Assembly (NCBI RefSeq): GCF_039566955.1
Contig: NZ_CP154796.1
Span: 620,001 to 684,000 of the forward strand
Source: Micromonospora sp. DSM 45708
GTDB lineage: Bacteria; Actinomycetota; Actinomycetes; Mycobacteriales; Micromonosporaceae
Reading direction: 5' to 3'
DNA: 64,000 nucleotides
Under the pieces are notes generated by a model, which was not told where the DNA came from, ran no database searches, and saw only the letters and a program-made list of their open reading frames with translations. Positions 35,040 through 44,216 of the stretch are shown in pieces. The position numbers and the translations under genes are program-made. Numbering within the stretch: the first letter of the stretch is position 1; every line of letters begins with the position of its first letter.

Positions 35040-36461
35040 TCACCGCAGCCGCCGGATGTCGCCGTACGCCCGGTAGAAGCCACCCCGGCCGGACTCGCGG
35101 ATCTCGCTGACCAGGTAGCGGGCGCCGGGCTCCCGGATGCCCTTGGGGAACTGGACCGACCAGTCCCGCTGGTAGCCGTCGGAGAGGACGTGGACGCGCA
35201 GCCGGCCGCCGTGCTCGACGCACTGCACCAGCACGCCGTCCCGGCTGTCGGTGGTCACCTCGACCGTGGCCCAGGCGGCCGGCTCGGGCAGCCGGGCCGG
35301 TGCCTTGACGTCCACCACCTCGGGCACGTCGCCCGCCTCGGCCGCCCGGATCGCCGCCTCGCCGGCGTCGATGCAGGCCAGGTAGCCGCTGGTGGTCACC
35401 ACGTAGAGCCGCTGGTCGTGGTACTGCATGGAGTAGGCCGAGCCGCAGCCGGTGCCGAGCTTCCACAGCCGGTTGCCGGCCTCGTCGAAGCAGTAGACCG
35501 AGGAGGCGCTGTCCCCGGCGAAGACGTACCGGCCGTCCTCGGCGGTGGCGCACGAGAAGACCGCGGCGTCACAGCGGTACGTCCGCTCGGCCCGGCCGTC
35601 CTTGCGCAGTCGCACCACCTCCCGGGTGCCGGTGCCGGCGAATACCGCGTCGCGCTCCTGCCAGCCGAAGAGCACCGCCCCGGTAGGGGTGTGCCACAGC
35701 TCCCGCCCGGTGCGCCAGTCGTAGCCGGTGACCCCCTGCGAGTGACCGTGGTAGAGCGCGTCGGCGTCGCAGCGCACCATCCAGGCGGACCGGCCGCGCC
35801 CGGCCCGGCGCCAGAGGAACTCGTCCTCGTGGTCGAACGCGGCGACGCCGCCCTCGTGGTCGGAGACGCCGAGGACGCCGTCGTGGATGTCCAGCCAGTA
35901 GATGTCGATCTCCGGCGCGATCGCGTACGCCGCCCGGGGCACCTTGCCGGAGAGGTCGTAGACGTTGCCGTCGTCGCAGCCGGCGTAGACCCAGGCGTCG
36001 TCGGCGACGATGCACTTCACGCCCTCGGGGAGCCGGACCTGGTTCACCATCCGGGCGTCGTGGTCCAGCGTGGTGATCACGCCGTGCTCGTTGCCGACCA
36101 TGCAGTGCCGCCCGTCGACGAAGATGCCGAACGCGGGCGCTCCCGAGGCGTACCGCCACAGGACCGGGGCGGTGCGGGCGGTGGAGCGGGTGCTGACGAT
36201 CTGCCGGCGGGAGACCTGCCGCTTCTGGCGCAGGCCGGGCACCGCCGGAGCGTAGCCCTTGCGGATCTTCTCGCCGATCTTCTTCGCCGCGGCGGCCCGG
36301 GCCCGGGTGTTGTCCGGAAAGGCACTGGTCTTCACCTGCCCCTGGTCCCCGATCCGCCCGTAGCGGACCGTCAGCACGGTGTCGTCGACCACCACCTCGT
36401 AGAACTTGTGAGCCGCACCATCCACTTCGGACAGTTCGAGGTAAGTCGTCTCCTGCGACAA
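35040..36461 (-). CDS. WGR-domain protein fused to a beta-propeller
   Basis: The 473-residue protein opens with a WGR-type domain (about residues 1-95; KFYEVVVDDTVLTVRYGRIGDQG is its signature), known from PARP and MolR-like proteins for binding nucleic acid. From residue 120 on it forms a WD40/PQQ-like propeller of short repeats (YAGCDDGNVYDL, GVSDHEGGVAAF, FAGDSASSVYCFDEAG). No enzymatic motif is visible. The start is a TTG at 36461, chosen because GGAGGAC lies five bases upstream; the frame runs 83 codons further up without similarity. No partner gene is adjacent. Confidence 0.8.
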   Translation of the reverse strand: MSQETTYLELSEVDGAAHKFYEVVVDDTVLTVRYGRIGDQGQVKTSAFPDNTRARAAAAKKIGEKIRKGYAPAVPGLRQKRQVSRRQIVSTRSTARTAPVLWRYASGAPAFGIFVDGRHCMVGNEHGVITTLDHDARMVNQVRLPEGVKCIVADDAWVYAGCDDGNVYDLSGKVPRAAYAIAPEIDIYWLDIHDGVLGVSDHEGGVAAFDHEDEFLWRRAGRGRSAWMVRCDADALYHGHSQGVTGYDWRTGRELWHTPTGAVLFGWQERDAVFAGTGTREVVRLRKDGRAERTYRCDAAVFSCATAEDGRYVFAGDSASSVYCFDEAGNRLWKLGTGCGSAYSMQYHDQRLYVVTTSGYLACIDAGEAAIRAAEAGDVPEVVDVKAPARLPEPAAWATVEVTTDSRDGVLVQCVEHGGRLRVHVLSDGYQRDWSVQFPKGIREPGARYLVSEIRESGRGGFYRAYGDIRRLR

Positions 36462-36538
36462 GGGGTCCTCCAAGGAAAGCGCCGAACCAGCAACGCGCAC
36501 AAGGTAATCCCACCCCCCGACAGGGACGCGGATGCCAA

Positions 36539-36588
36539 GCGGGGCGCCCTCCTGTGCGGAAGGCGTAAAGAGGGGGCCCTTCCTTACT
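36539..36588. repeat. Imperfect inverted repeat of GGGGCGCCC / GGGGGCCC type
   Basis: Between the WGR gene and the flavoprotein gene lies AGCGGGGCGCCCTCC, eight bases, then GGAAGGCGTAAAGAGGGGGC and CCTTCCTT. Such dispersed GGGCCC-rich units with the core GGCGTTAAG/GGCGTAAAG are common in Micromonospora chromosomes. It may be a small repeat element or a terminator for the flavoprotein gene. Confidence 0.45.
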
Positions 36589-37966
36589 TCGCGGCGAGCG
36601 CGTCGACGGCCTTCCGGGCGGCGATCAGCACCGGATCCCACACCGGGGCGTACGGCGGCGCGTAGCCCAGGTCGAGCGCGGTCATCTCGTCCACCGTCAT
36701 GCCGTTCCACAGCGCCACGGCCAGCGCGTCGATCCGTTTGGCCGCCTCGGACCAGCCGACGATCTGCGCTCCGAGCAGCCGCCCGCTGGGCCGCTCGGCG
36801 ATCAGCTTCACGGTCATCTTCTGCGCGCCCGGGTAGTAGCCGGCCCGGTTCGTCGACTCGGCCGTCACCGTGACGAACTCGAACCCGGACTCGGTGGCGT
36901 CCCGCTCGCGCAGCCCGGTGCGCCCGACCTCCAGCTCGCAGACCTTGGTGACGGCGGTGCCGATCACGCCGGGGAACGTGGCGTACCCGCCGCCGATGTT
37001 GATCCCGGCGACCCGGCCCTGCTTGTTGGCGTGCGTGCCGAGCGGAATGTGCACCGGCATGCCGCTGACCCGGTGCAGGGTTTCCACGCAGTCGCCGGCC
37101 GCCCAGACGCCCGGGACGTCGGGCACCCGCATGCGGCGGTCCACCCGGATCGCGCCGGACGGCCCGAGCGGCAGGCCGGCGGCCTCGGCGAGCCGGGTGT
37201 TGGGGCGTACGCCGAGCCCCAGCACCACGACGTCGGCCGGGACGGGCCCCTCGTCGGTGACCACCGCGACGATCCGGCCGTCCCGTTCCTCAAGGCCGGT
37301 GACGGTCAGCCCGGCGCGGATGCCGATGCCGACCCGGCGCATCGCCTCGGCGACCAGCTCGCCCATGTCCGGGTCCACGGTGGCCATCGGCTGCGCGGCC
37401 TGCTCGACCAACTGGACCGAGAGCCCGCGCTGCACCAGCGCCTCGGCCATCTCGACGCCGACGTAGCCGCCGCCGACCACCACCGCGTGTCGTGGCCGGG
37501 GCTCGCGTTCGAGCCAGTCGAGCAGCGCGGCGCCGTCGTCGAGCGTCTGCACGCCGAACACGCCGGCCACCTCGTCGCGGGCCCACTCCGGCTGCACCGG
37601 GGTGGCGCCGGTGGCGTACACCAGGGTGTCGAAGCCGGCGCGGACCTCGCCGCCGCCGTCGAGGTCCCGGGCGACCACCTCGCGGCTGTCCAGGTCGATG
37701 GCGGTGACCTCGTGCCGGGTCCGGACGTCGATGTCGAACTCGTCGCGGAACGCGGCCGGGGTGCGGGCGACGAGCTGGTCGCGCTCCGGCACCAGGCCGC
37801 TGACCCAGTACGGGATGCCGCAGGCCGAGTAGGACGTGAAGTGGCCCCGCTCGAACGCGACGATCTCCAGGTCCGCCCGGTCGCGGCGGCGCCGCGCCTG
37901 GGAGGCCGCCGACATGCCGGCGGCGTCCCCGCCGACGACGATCATCCGCTCCGCCACGCCGCTCAT
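36584..37966 (-). CDS. Pyridine nucleotide-disulfide oxidoreductase, CoA-disulfide reductase-like
   Basis: The 460-residue flavoprotein has an FAD-binding N-terminus (MIVVGGDAAGMSAASQAR), a single active-site cysteine in YSACGIPYW near residue 47, an NAD(P)H-binding GGGYVGVEMAEAL near residue 160, and WAAGDCVE. The lone cysteine, instead of a CxxxxC pair, is the signature of CoA-disulfide reductase/NADH oxidase enzymes of the CoADR-Nox family. It probably reduces a disulfide or persulfide of CoA, or oxygen. The ATG at 37966 gives MSGVAER; a second ATG at 37945 is possible. Confidence 0.85.
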   Translation of the reverse strand: MSGVAERMIVVGGDAAGMSAASQARRRRDRADLEIVAFERGHFTSYSACGIPYWVSGLVPERDQLVARTPAAFRDEFDIDVRTRHEVTAIDLDSREVVARDLDGGGEVRAGFDTLVYATGATPVQPEWARDEVAGVFGVQTLDDGAALLDWLEREPRPRHAVVVGGGYVGVEMAEALVQRGLSVQLVEQAAQPMATVDPDMGELVAEAMRRVGIGIRAGLTVTGLEERDGRIVAVVTDEGPVPADVVVLGLGVRPNTRLAEAAGLPLGPSGAIRVDRRMRVPDVPGVWAAGDCVETLHRVSGMPVHIPLGTHANKQGRVAGINIGGGYATFPGVIGTAVTKVCELEVGRTGLRERDATESGFEFVTVTAESTNRAGYYPGAQKMTVKLIAERPSGRLLGAQIVGWSEAAKRIDALAVALWNGMTVDEMTALDLGYAPPYAPVWDPVLIAARKAVDALAAK

Positions 37967-37998
37967 CCTGTCATGCCCCGACCGGGCCGCGGGGCAGC

Positions 37999-39138
37999 TC
38001 AACCACGGGTCTGCCGGGCCACGTCCGCGACCACGTCGACCAGCTCGCCGGTGCGCGCGAACACCGCCCGCTGCCGTGCCGCGCCGCTGCCGTGCCGGCG
38101 CAGCCCGTCCAGCAGCTCGGTCACCTGGTCGAGGTCGCCGTGCCGGTCCAGCTCCGGGCGGAGCCGGTCGACGAGTCGCTCCAGCAGCTCCCAGGCCGGG
38201 CGCAGCTCGCCGTCGCTCAGGTCGACGCCCTGGCCCTCCAGCCCGTCGTGGGCGGCCCGCCAGTGCGCGGCGACCAGCAGGTGGTGGTCGGTGTTGACGG
38301 CCCGTCGGCCGGCCGCGATGTCGGTCAGCGCGGTCGCGACCAGGCCCCGGACCAGCGCGGCCACCAGCACCGCGTCGTCCACGGACGGGCAGACGTCGCC
38401 GATCCTGATCTCCACGGTCGGGTACTTGGCGGAGAGCCGGGCGTACCAGTAGAGCATTCCCTCGTCGAGCATCACGCCGCTGGCGATGAGCTGCCGGATC
38501 AGCCGCTGGTAGTGCTCGTGCGACTCCAGCCAGGGCGTGGGCGCCACCGACGGCCAGCGTTCCCACTCGATCGAGCGCCAGCTCGCGTAGCCGGTGTCCT
38601 CGCCCCGGGAGAACGGGGAGTTGGTGGTGACCGCCTGGAGGATCGGCAGCCAGGGCCGGACGTGGTTGAGCACCTGCACGCCGGTGTCCGGGTCCGGCAC
38701 GCCGACGTGCACGTGCATGCCGTTGTTGCCGGGGCCGGGCACCAGCAGCCGGAACCGTTCGATCATCCGGTCGAAGCGGGGCTTGTCCACCACCGCCGGG
38801 ACCGGCCCGTCGACCGGCCCGGTGCCGATCGCCAGCAGGCGTACGCCGGCCCGCTCGGCCGCGTCGGCAAGCTCGGCGCGGAGCATCCCCAGCGAGTGCC
38901 GGATCGAGGACAGCTCCAGCCCCGGCGGGCTGCCGATCTCGATCTGGCTGGTCTGGAACTCGCGTTCCACCTGGCCGCGCAGCTCGGCCGGCACCTGCTC
39001 CATCACCAGGTCGACGGCGGGCACGGCGGTCCCGGTGTGCGGGTCGGCGAGCAGGAACTCCTCCTCCACGCCGACCGTCAGCAGGTCCGTCCCGCCCGCG
39101 GCGGCGTTCCGTTCCTGCTCCGCCACTGAGCCGCCCAT
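37999..39138 (-). CDS. Glutamate-cysteine ligase-like carboxylate-amine ligase (YbdK family)
   Basis: The 379-residue protein belongs to the GCS2/YbdK family of ATP-dependent carboxylate-amine ligases. It shows TVGVEEEFLLADPHTG near residue 20, the ATP/metal-binding VHVHVG block near residue 130, and VEIRIGDVCPSVDD near 245. YbdK of E. coli has weak glutamate-cysteine ligase activity; the natural substrate here is unknown and may not be glutathione, which actinomycetes usually replace with mycothiol. The ATG at 39138 follows GGAGGAGACGGT. Its 219-base gap to lysX holds both divergent promoters. Confidence 0.85.
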   Translation of the reverse strand: MGGSVAEQERNAAAGGTDLLTVGVEEEFLLADPHTGTAVPAVDLVMEQVPAELRGQVEREFQTSQIEIGSPPGLELSSIRHSLGMLRAELADAAERAGVRLLAIGTGPVDGPVPAVVDKPRFDRMIERFRLLVPGPGNNGMHVHVGVPDPDTGVQVLNHVRPWLPILQAVTTNSPFSRGEDTGYASWRSIEWERWPSVAPTPWLESHEHYQRLIRQLIASGVMLDEGMLYWYARLSAKYPTVEIRIGDVCPSVDDAVLVAALVRGLVATALTDIAAGRRAVNTDHHLLVAAHWRAAHDGLEGQGVDLSDGELRPAWELLERLVDRLRPELDRHGDLDQVTELLDGLRRHGSGAARQRAVFARTGELVDVVADVARQTRG

Positions 39139-39357
39139 GGTCACCACCGTCTCCTCCGGACCGGTCACGGCACCGTGCCGCGTGGTCGACGGTCTGTTAC
39201 CCACCGTGTCGAGGCCCGAAAACGCGCCGGACGGCGTGTCGGCCCGATTCACCCGGTCGGTCGCGCGCCGCGGGGCCACGGAGGGCCGTCGGGCGACGGA
39301 ACTCGGGACTACGATGAGCCGGCCCGGCGGGCGGTCGCCGGGCCGGAGGAGGTCGCG

Positions 39358-42300
39358 GTGACTCCGAACGGCACGTCGCGGACGGTGACCGGCGTTCGCG
39401 CCCAGGTCCCGCGCGGCTTCGCGATCCTGCTCGCGGTGATCGCGGCGGTGTGCGCGCTGGCGGCGCTGAGCAGCGCGGTGGCCGCCGACGTCCAACCGGT
39501 CCGCACCGCGGTCGACGCGCTGCTGGTGCCCGCGCCGGCGAACCTCGCGTACGCGGTCTTCCTCGGCGTCCTGGCCGCCGCGGCCCGGCGGCGCAAGCGG
39601 CTGGCCTGGTGGGTGCTGCTGGTCTACTTCAGTCTCACGCTGGTGGTCGGCCTGACAGCCGGTGGGCTGTTGCTGATGGTGGGCGCCAACGAGCTGAACC
39701 ACGCCGCCGGCCAGCGGCTCTTCGGCACGTTGGAGACGATCGGCGTCTGGGTCGGCATCGCGTTCGCCGCCGCCGCGGTGGCGCTGCTGGTCGCCGCCCG
39801 GCGGGAGTTCTACGCCCGGGTCCGGCCCGGCAGCACCTGGCGTGCCCTGGGCGTCTTCGCCGGCCTGGCCGCCGTCTTCGTTCCCCTGGGCTACCTGCTG
39901 CTCCTGGTCGAGCCGGGCAGCCTGCACACCTGGTCCGACCGGCTGGGCTACGCGGTGGAGAAGGTCTTCGGCGGGGCGATCACGCTGGACGTGACCCGGC
40001 GGGGGCAGGCGCCCGGCTGGGTCAACCTGCTGCTCGGCGCGTTCGGCGCGACGGCGTTCCTGGCCGCGCTGTTCACGCTGGTCCGCTCGCAACGGGCCAA
40101 CGCGGTGCTGCACGCCGGCGAGGAGGAGCGGATCCGGGAGCTGCTCGCCCGGCACGGCGAGCGGGACTCGCTCGGCTACTTCGCCACCCGGCGGGACAAG
40201 GCGGCCGTCTTCTCGGCCAGCGGCAAGGCCGCGCTCACCTACCGGGTCGTCAACGGCGTCAGCCTGGCCAGCGGCGACCCGGTCGGCGACCCGGAGGCGT
40301 GGGGGCCGGCCATCGAGGCGTGGCTGGACCAGGCCCGGGCGTACGCCTGGACGCCGGCGGTGCTCGGCGCCAGCGAAACCGGCGCGCGGGCGTACCGCCG
40401 GCACGGCCTGAAGGTGCTCCAGCTCGGCGACGAGGCCATCCTGCACACCCGGGAGTTCGACCTGGACGGCCGGGACATGCGCCCGGTCCGGCAGGCGGTG
40501 CACCGGGTCGAGCGGGCCGGCTACACCGCCCGGGTCCGCCGGCACGCCGAGATCCCGCCGGAGGAGCTGGCCGAGCTGGCCGGGCTGGCCACCGCGTGGC
40601 GGGACACCGGGCACGAGCGCGGCTTCTCGATGGCGTTGGGCCGGCTCGGTGACCCGGCCGACGGCGACTGTGTGCTGGTCGAGGCGCGCGACGGCACGGG
40701 TCGGGTGCGCGGGCTGCTCTCGTTCAGCCCGTGGGGCACGCACGGGGTGTCGCTGGACCTGATGCGCCGGGACCGGGCCGCCGAGAACGGCGTCACCGAG
40801 TTCATGGTGACCGCGCTGCTGGCCGCCGGCCCGCGGCTCGGCGTCGACCGCGTGTCGCTCAACTTCGCCGCGTTCCGGTCCGTGTTCGAGCAGGGCGCGC
40901 GGATCGGCGCCGGCCCGATCATCCGGGCCTGGCGGCACACGCTGCTCTTCTTCTCCCGCTGGTGGCAGCTCGAGTCGCTCTACCTCTCCAACGCGAAATA
41001 CCAGCCGCACTGGGTGCCGCGCTACCTCTGCTTCGCCGAGCGCCGGGAGCTGGCCCGGGTCGGCCTCGCGGCGGTCGCCGCGGAGGGCTTCCTGGCCCTG
41101 CCCGGCGGGCGGCCCACACCGCTGCACGGGGTGCCGCCGGCCGGCGGCGGGATCGACTACGTGCCGCCGGCCGCCGCGGCGGTCCGGGCCGTCCCGCCGG
41201 AGCCGCCCGCCGCGCGCCGCCCGGAGCAGATCCGGGTACGCCTGGCGAAGCTCGACCGGCTGCGGGCCGCCGGCGTCGACCCGTACCCGGTGGGCTATCC
41301 GCGCACGGCGAGCTGCGCGGCGGTGCGGGCACGGCACGCCGGGCTGGCCCCGGACACCGGCGCCGGCGAGACGGTGGCGGTGGCCGGCCGGGTGCTGCTG
41401 GTCCGCGACCACGGGCGGGTCCTGTTCGCCACCGTCCGCGACGGCAGCGGCGACCTTCAGTTGATGGTGGAGCACGACCTGGACCGGTGGCGGTCGACCG
41501 TCGACATCGGCGACCACGTCGGCGTCACCGGCGAGGTGTACGCGACCCGGCGCGGCGAGGTGTCGGTGCGGGTGACCGGCTGGGAGCTGACCGCCAAGTG
41601 CCTGCGCCCGCTGCCGGACAAGCACCACGGGCTGGCCGATCCGGAGGCGCGGGTCCGGCAGCGCTACCTGGACCTGGCGCTGGACCCGGCGGCCCGGGAG
41701 CTGCTGCGGGCCCGCGGCGCGACGCTGCACAGCCTGCGCGCCGGGCTGGCCGGGCGTGACTTCCTGGAGGTGGAGACGCCGATCCTGCAACGGGTGCACG
41801 GCGGCGCCAACGCCCGCCCGTTCGTCACCCACATCAACGCGTACGACCTGCGGTTGAGTCTGCGGATCGCGCCGGAGCTGTACCTGAAGCGGCTCGCCGT
41901 GGGCGGGATCGAGCGGGTCTACGAGCTGGGCCGGGCGTTCCGCAACGAGGGCGTGGACGCCACCCACAACCCGGAGTTCACCGTGCTGGAGGCGTACCAG
42001 GCGTACGCCGACTACCAGGACATGCGGGAGCTGGCCCGGGAGCTGATCGTGGCGGCGGCCACCGCCGTGCACGGTGCGCCGGTGGCCCGTCGACCCGGCG
42101 GCGAGCTGGTCGACCTGGGCGGGGCGTGGCCGGCGCGGACGGTGCACGAGGCCGTCTCGGACGCGTTGGGCGAGGAGGTCACCGCCGACACCGAGCTGGC
42201 CGTGCTGCGCAAGCTCGCGGACGCCGCCGGGGTGCCGTACGACCCGCGCTGGTCGGCCGGCGCGGTGCTGCTGGAGCTGTACGAGCGGCTGGTCGAGGCG

Positions 42301-42669
42301 CGTACCGGGGCGCCGACGTTCTATCTGGACTTCCCGACCGAGGTGTCACCGTTGACCCGCCAGCACCGGCGCGACCCCCGGTTGGCCGAGCGCTGGGACC
42401 TGGTGGCGTACGGGATGGAGCTGGGCACGGCGTACTCCGAGCTGGTCGATCCGACCGAGCAGCGGCGGCGGCTCACCGCGCAGTCGTTGCAGGCGGCCGG
42501 CGGTGACCCGGAGGCGATGGAGTTGGACGAGGACTTCCTCACCGCCCTCGAATACGCGATGCCGCCGACCGGCGGGCTGGGGCTCGGCGTGGACCGCCTG
42601 GTGATGCTGCTGACCGGCCGTTCGATCCGGGAGACGCTGCCCTTCCCCCTGGTCCGCGAGTCCTCCTGA
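39358..42669 (+). CDS. lysX: Bifunctional lysylphosphatidylglycerol synthetase / lysyl-tRNA synthetase LysX
   Basis: The 1103-residue fusion has an N-terminal membrane region (about six spans to residue 245), a DUF2156 aminoacyl-transferase domain (about 250-590), and a C-terminal class II lysyl-tRNA synthetase module with an OB fold (about 620-740) and the catalytic core (motif 2 near 'GRAFRNEGVDATHNPEFT', motif 3 GLGLGVDRLVMLL). It charges tRNA with lysine and moves the lysine to phosphatidylglycerol, lowering membrane charge and resisting cationic peptides. Mycobacterial LysX has the same layout and is a little longer. The GTG at 39358 is preceded by GGAGGAGG. Confidence 0.93.
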   Translation: MTPNGTSRTVTGVRAQVPRGFAILLAVIAAVCALAALSSAVAADVQPVRTAVDALLVPAPANLAYAVFLGVLAAAARRRKRLAWWVLLVYFSLTLVVGLTAGGLLLMVGANELNHAAGQRLFGTLETIGVWVGIAFAAAAVALLVAARREFYARVRPGSTWRALGVFAGLAAVFVPLGYLLLLVEPGSLHTWSDRLGYAVEKVFGGAITLDVTRRGQAPGWVNLLLGAFGATAFLAALFTLVRSQRANAVLHAGEEERIRELLARHGERDSLGYFATRRDKAAVFSASGKAALTYRVVNGVSLASGDPVGDPEAWGPAIEAWLDQARAYAWTPAVLGASETGARAYRRHGLKVLQLGDEAILHTREFDLDGRDMRPVRQAVHRVERAGYTARVRRHAEIPPEELAELAGLATAWRDTGHERGFSMALGRLGDPADGDCVLVEARDGTGRVRGLLSFSPWGTHGVSLDLMRRDRAAENGVTEFMVTALLAAGPRLGVDRVSLNFAAFRSVFEQGARIGAGPIIRAWRHTLLFFSRWWQLESLYLSNAKYQPHWVPRYLCFAERRELARVGLAAVAAEGFLALPGGRPTPLHGVPPAGGGIDYVPPAAAAVRAVPPEPPAARRPEQIRVRLAKLDRLRAAGVDPYPVGYPRTASCAAVRARHAGLAPDTGAGETVAVAGRVLLVRDHGRVLFATVRDGSGDLQLMVEHDLDRWRSTVDIGDHVGVTGEVYATRRGEVSVRVTGWELTAKCLRPLPDKHHGLADPEARVRQRYLDLALDPAARELLRARGATLHSLRAGLAGRDFLEVETPILQRVHGGANARPFVTHINAYDLRLSLRIAPELYLKRLAVGGIERVYELGRAFRNEGVDATHNPEFTVLEAYQAYADYQDMRELARELIVAAATAVHGAPVARRPGGELVDLGGAWPARTVHEAVSDALGEEVTADTELAVLRKLADAAGVPYDPRWSAGAVLLELYERLVEARTGAPTFYLDFPTEVSPLTRQHRRDPRLAERWDLVAYGMELGTAYSELVDPTEQRRRLTAQSLQAAGGDPEAMELDEDFLTALEYAMPPTGGLGLGVDRLVMLLTGRSIRETLPFPLVRESS

Positions 42670-42701
42670 CCGCCGCCGCCACCGGCATTCATTGAAGATT
42701 G

Positions 42702-42752
42702 TTGACAAATGCGGGGGCGGGCGCGTACAAATCGCTGTCAGAGAGCGCTCTC
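42702..42752 (+). promoter_or_regulatory. Promoter with LacI-type operator for the GH16 gene
   Basis: A consensus -35 TTGACA (42702-42707), 18 bases, and TACAAA (42726-42731) form a good promoter. Ten bases further a perfect 12-base palindrome GAGAGCGCTCTC (42741-42752) covers the expected start of transcription. The AGCGCT core is that of CebR/CelR/BglR-type LacI regulators that control secreted cellulases and glucanases. Confidence 0.65.
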
Positions 42753-42780
42753 CGCCCCGTCCCCGCAGAGAGGCACCCCG

Positions 42781-44205
42781 ATGAACCCGATCCCGGCGGC
42801 CCCGGCCGCCCCCACCACCGTGCCCCGGTCCCGTCGCCGGCTCGCCCTGGCCGTGACCGTGCTCGCCGCCACCACCGCGCTCGCCGGCGTCCAGATGACC
42901 GCCCAGGCAGCCGTGCCGGCACCACCCTCCGGATGGAGTCTGGTGTGGAGCGACGACTTCGCCGGCGCGGCCGGCACGCTGCCCTCGTCGGCCAACTGGA
43001 TCGTCGACACCGGCACCAGCTACCCGGGCGGTCCGGCCAACTGGGGCACCGGTGAGATCCAGAGCTACACCTCCAGCACCGCCAACCTGTCCCAGGACGG
43101 CGCCGGCAACCTGCGCATCACACCGCTGAAGGACAGCGCCGGCCGCTGGACGTCGGCGCGCATCGAGACGGTACGCAGCAACTTCAAGCCGCCGAGCGGC
43201 GGCGTGCTCGCGATCGAGGGCCGCATCCAGATGCCCAACGTCACCGGCGCGGCGGCAGCCGGCTACTGGCCGGCGTTCTGGGCGCTCGGCTCGCCCTACC
43301 GGGGCAACTACCAGAACTGGCCGGGCATCGGCGAGTTCGACGTAATGGAGAACGTCAACGGGATCAACTCGGTCTGGGGCGTGCTGCACTGCGGTGTCGC
43401 GCCGGGCGGCCCGTGCGACGAGTTCAACGGCCGGGGCGCGTCCCGCGCCTGCCCGGGCAGCACCTGCCAGTCGGCGTTCCACACCTACCGGTTCGAGTGG
43501 GACACCTCGGTGAGCCCCCAGCAACTGCGCTGGTACGTCGACGGCCAGCAGTTCCACACCGTCACCCAGACCCAGGTCGGTGAGCCGTACTGGACGCAGA
43601 TGACCAGTCACGCCGGCTACTTCCTGCTGCTCAACGTGGCGATGGGCGGCGGCTTCCCGAACGGCGTCGCCGGCTCCGCCACGCCGACCGCGTCGACCGT
43701 GTCCGGCCGGCCGATGCTCGTCGACTACGTGGCGGTCTACTCACGGGGCGGCGGCGGAAACCCGTCGCCGACGCCGACCACACCGCCGCCGGGTGGCGTG
43801 CGGGACGCGTACGCGACCATCCAGGCCGAGTCGTTCAACGCGCAGAACGGCGTGCAGGTGGAGACGTGCGCCGAGGGCGGGCAGGACATCGGCTGGCTGG
43901 CCAACGGCGACTGGGCCCGCTACGACAACGTCGACTTCGGCTCCACGCCGCCACGGGACTTCGTGGCCCGGGTCGCGTCCGGCGCGGCGGCCGGGGTGAG
44001 CGGCCTGGTGGAGGTGCGGGTGGACAGCCCGACCGCGCCGCCGCTCGGCAGCTTCGCGGTCGGCAACACCGGCGGCTGGCAGACCTGGACCTCGGTGCCC
44101 GGCAACGTGGGCGCGGTGACCGGCCGGCACACCGTCTACCTCACGTTCAGCAGCGGCCAGCCGTCGGAGTACGTCAACGTCAACTGGTTCACGTTCCGCC
44201 GCTGA
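42781..44205 (+). CDS. Secreted GH16 beta-glucanase with CBM6
   Basis: The 474-residue extracellular enzyme has a twin-arginine-like/Sec signal (PRSRRRLALAVTVLAATTALAG near residues 18-39), a GH16 jelly-roll domain (about 47-318) with the catalytic E-x-D-x-x-E block GEFDVMEN near residue 182, a PSPTPTTPPPG linker and a C-terminal CBM6 (about 340-474; ending VNVNWFTFRR). GH16 enzymes of this type cut beta-1,3- or mixed-link glucans such as laminarin. The ATG at 42781 sits 7 bases after GAGAGG. The promoter carries a LacI-type palindrome, so induction by glucan-derived sugars is likely. Confidence 0.92.
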   Translation: MNPIPAAPAAPTTVPRSRRRLALAVTVLAATTALAGVQMTAQAAVPAPPSGWSLVWSDDFAGAAGTLPSSANWIVDTGTSYPGGPANWGTGEIQSYTSSTANLSQDGAGNLRITPLKDSAGRWTSARIETVRSNFKPPSGGVLAIEGRIQMPNVTGAAAAGYWPAFWALGSPYRGNYQNWPGIGEFDVMENVNGINSVWGVLHCGVAPGGPCDEFNGRGASRACPGSTCQSAFHTYRFEWDTSVSPQQLRWYVDGQQFHTVTQTQVGEPYWTQMTSHAGYFLLLNVAMGGGFPNGVAGSATPTASTVSGRPMLVDYVAVYSRGGGGNPSPTPTTPPPGGVRDAYATIQAESFNAQNGVQVETCAEGGQDIGWLANGDWARYDNVDFGSTPPRDFVARVASGAAAGVSGLVEVRVDSPTAPPLGSFAVGNTGGWQTWTSVPGNVGAVTGRHTVYLTFSSGQPSEYVNVNWFTFRR

Positions 44206-44216
44206 GTCGTCGCGGT

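Noticed and set aside
37999..42147. 1382-codon minus-strand frame across the ligase and lysX
   Set aside because: Only the 379-codon end is real; the rest is antisense to lysX.
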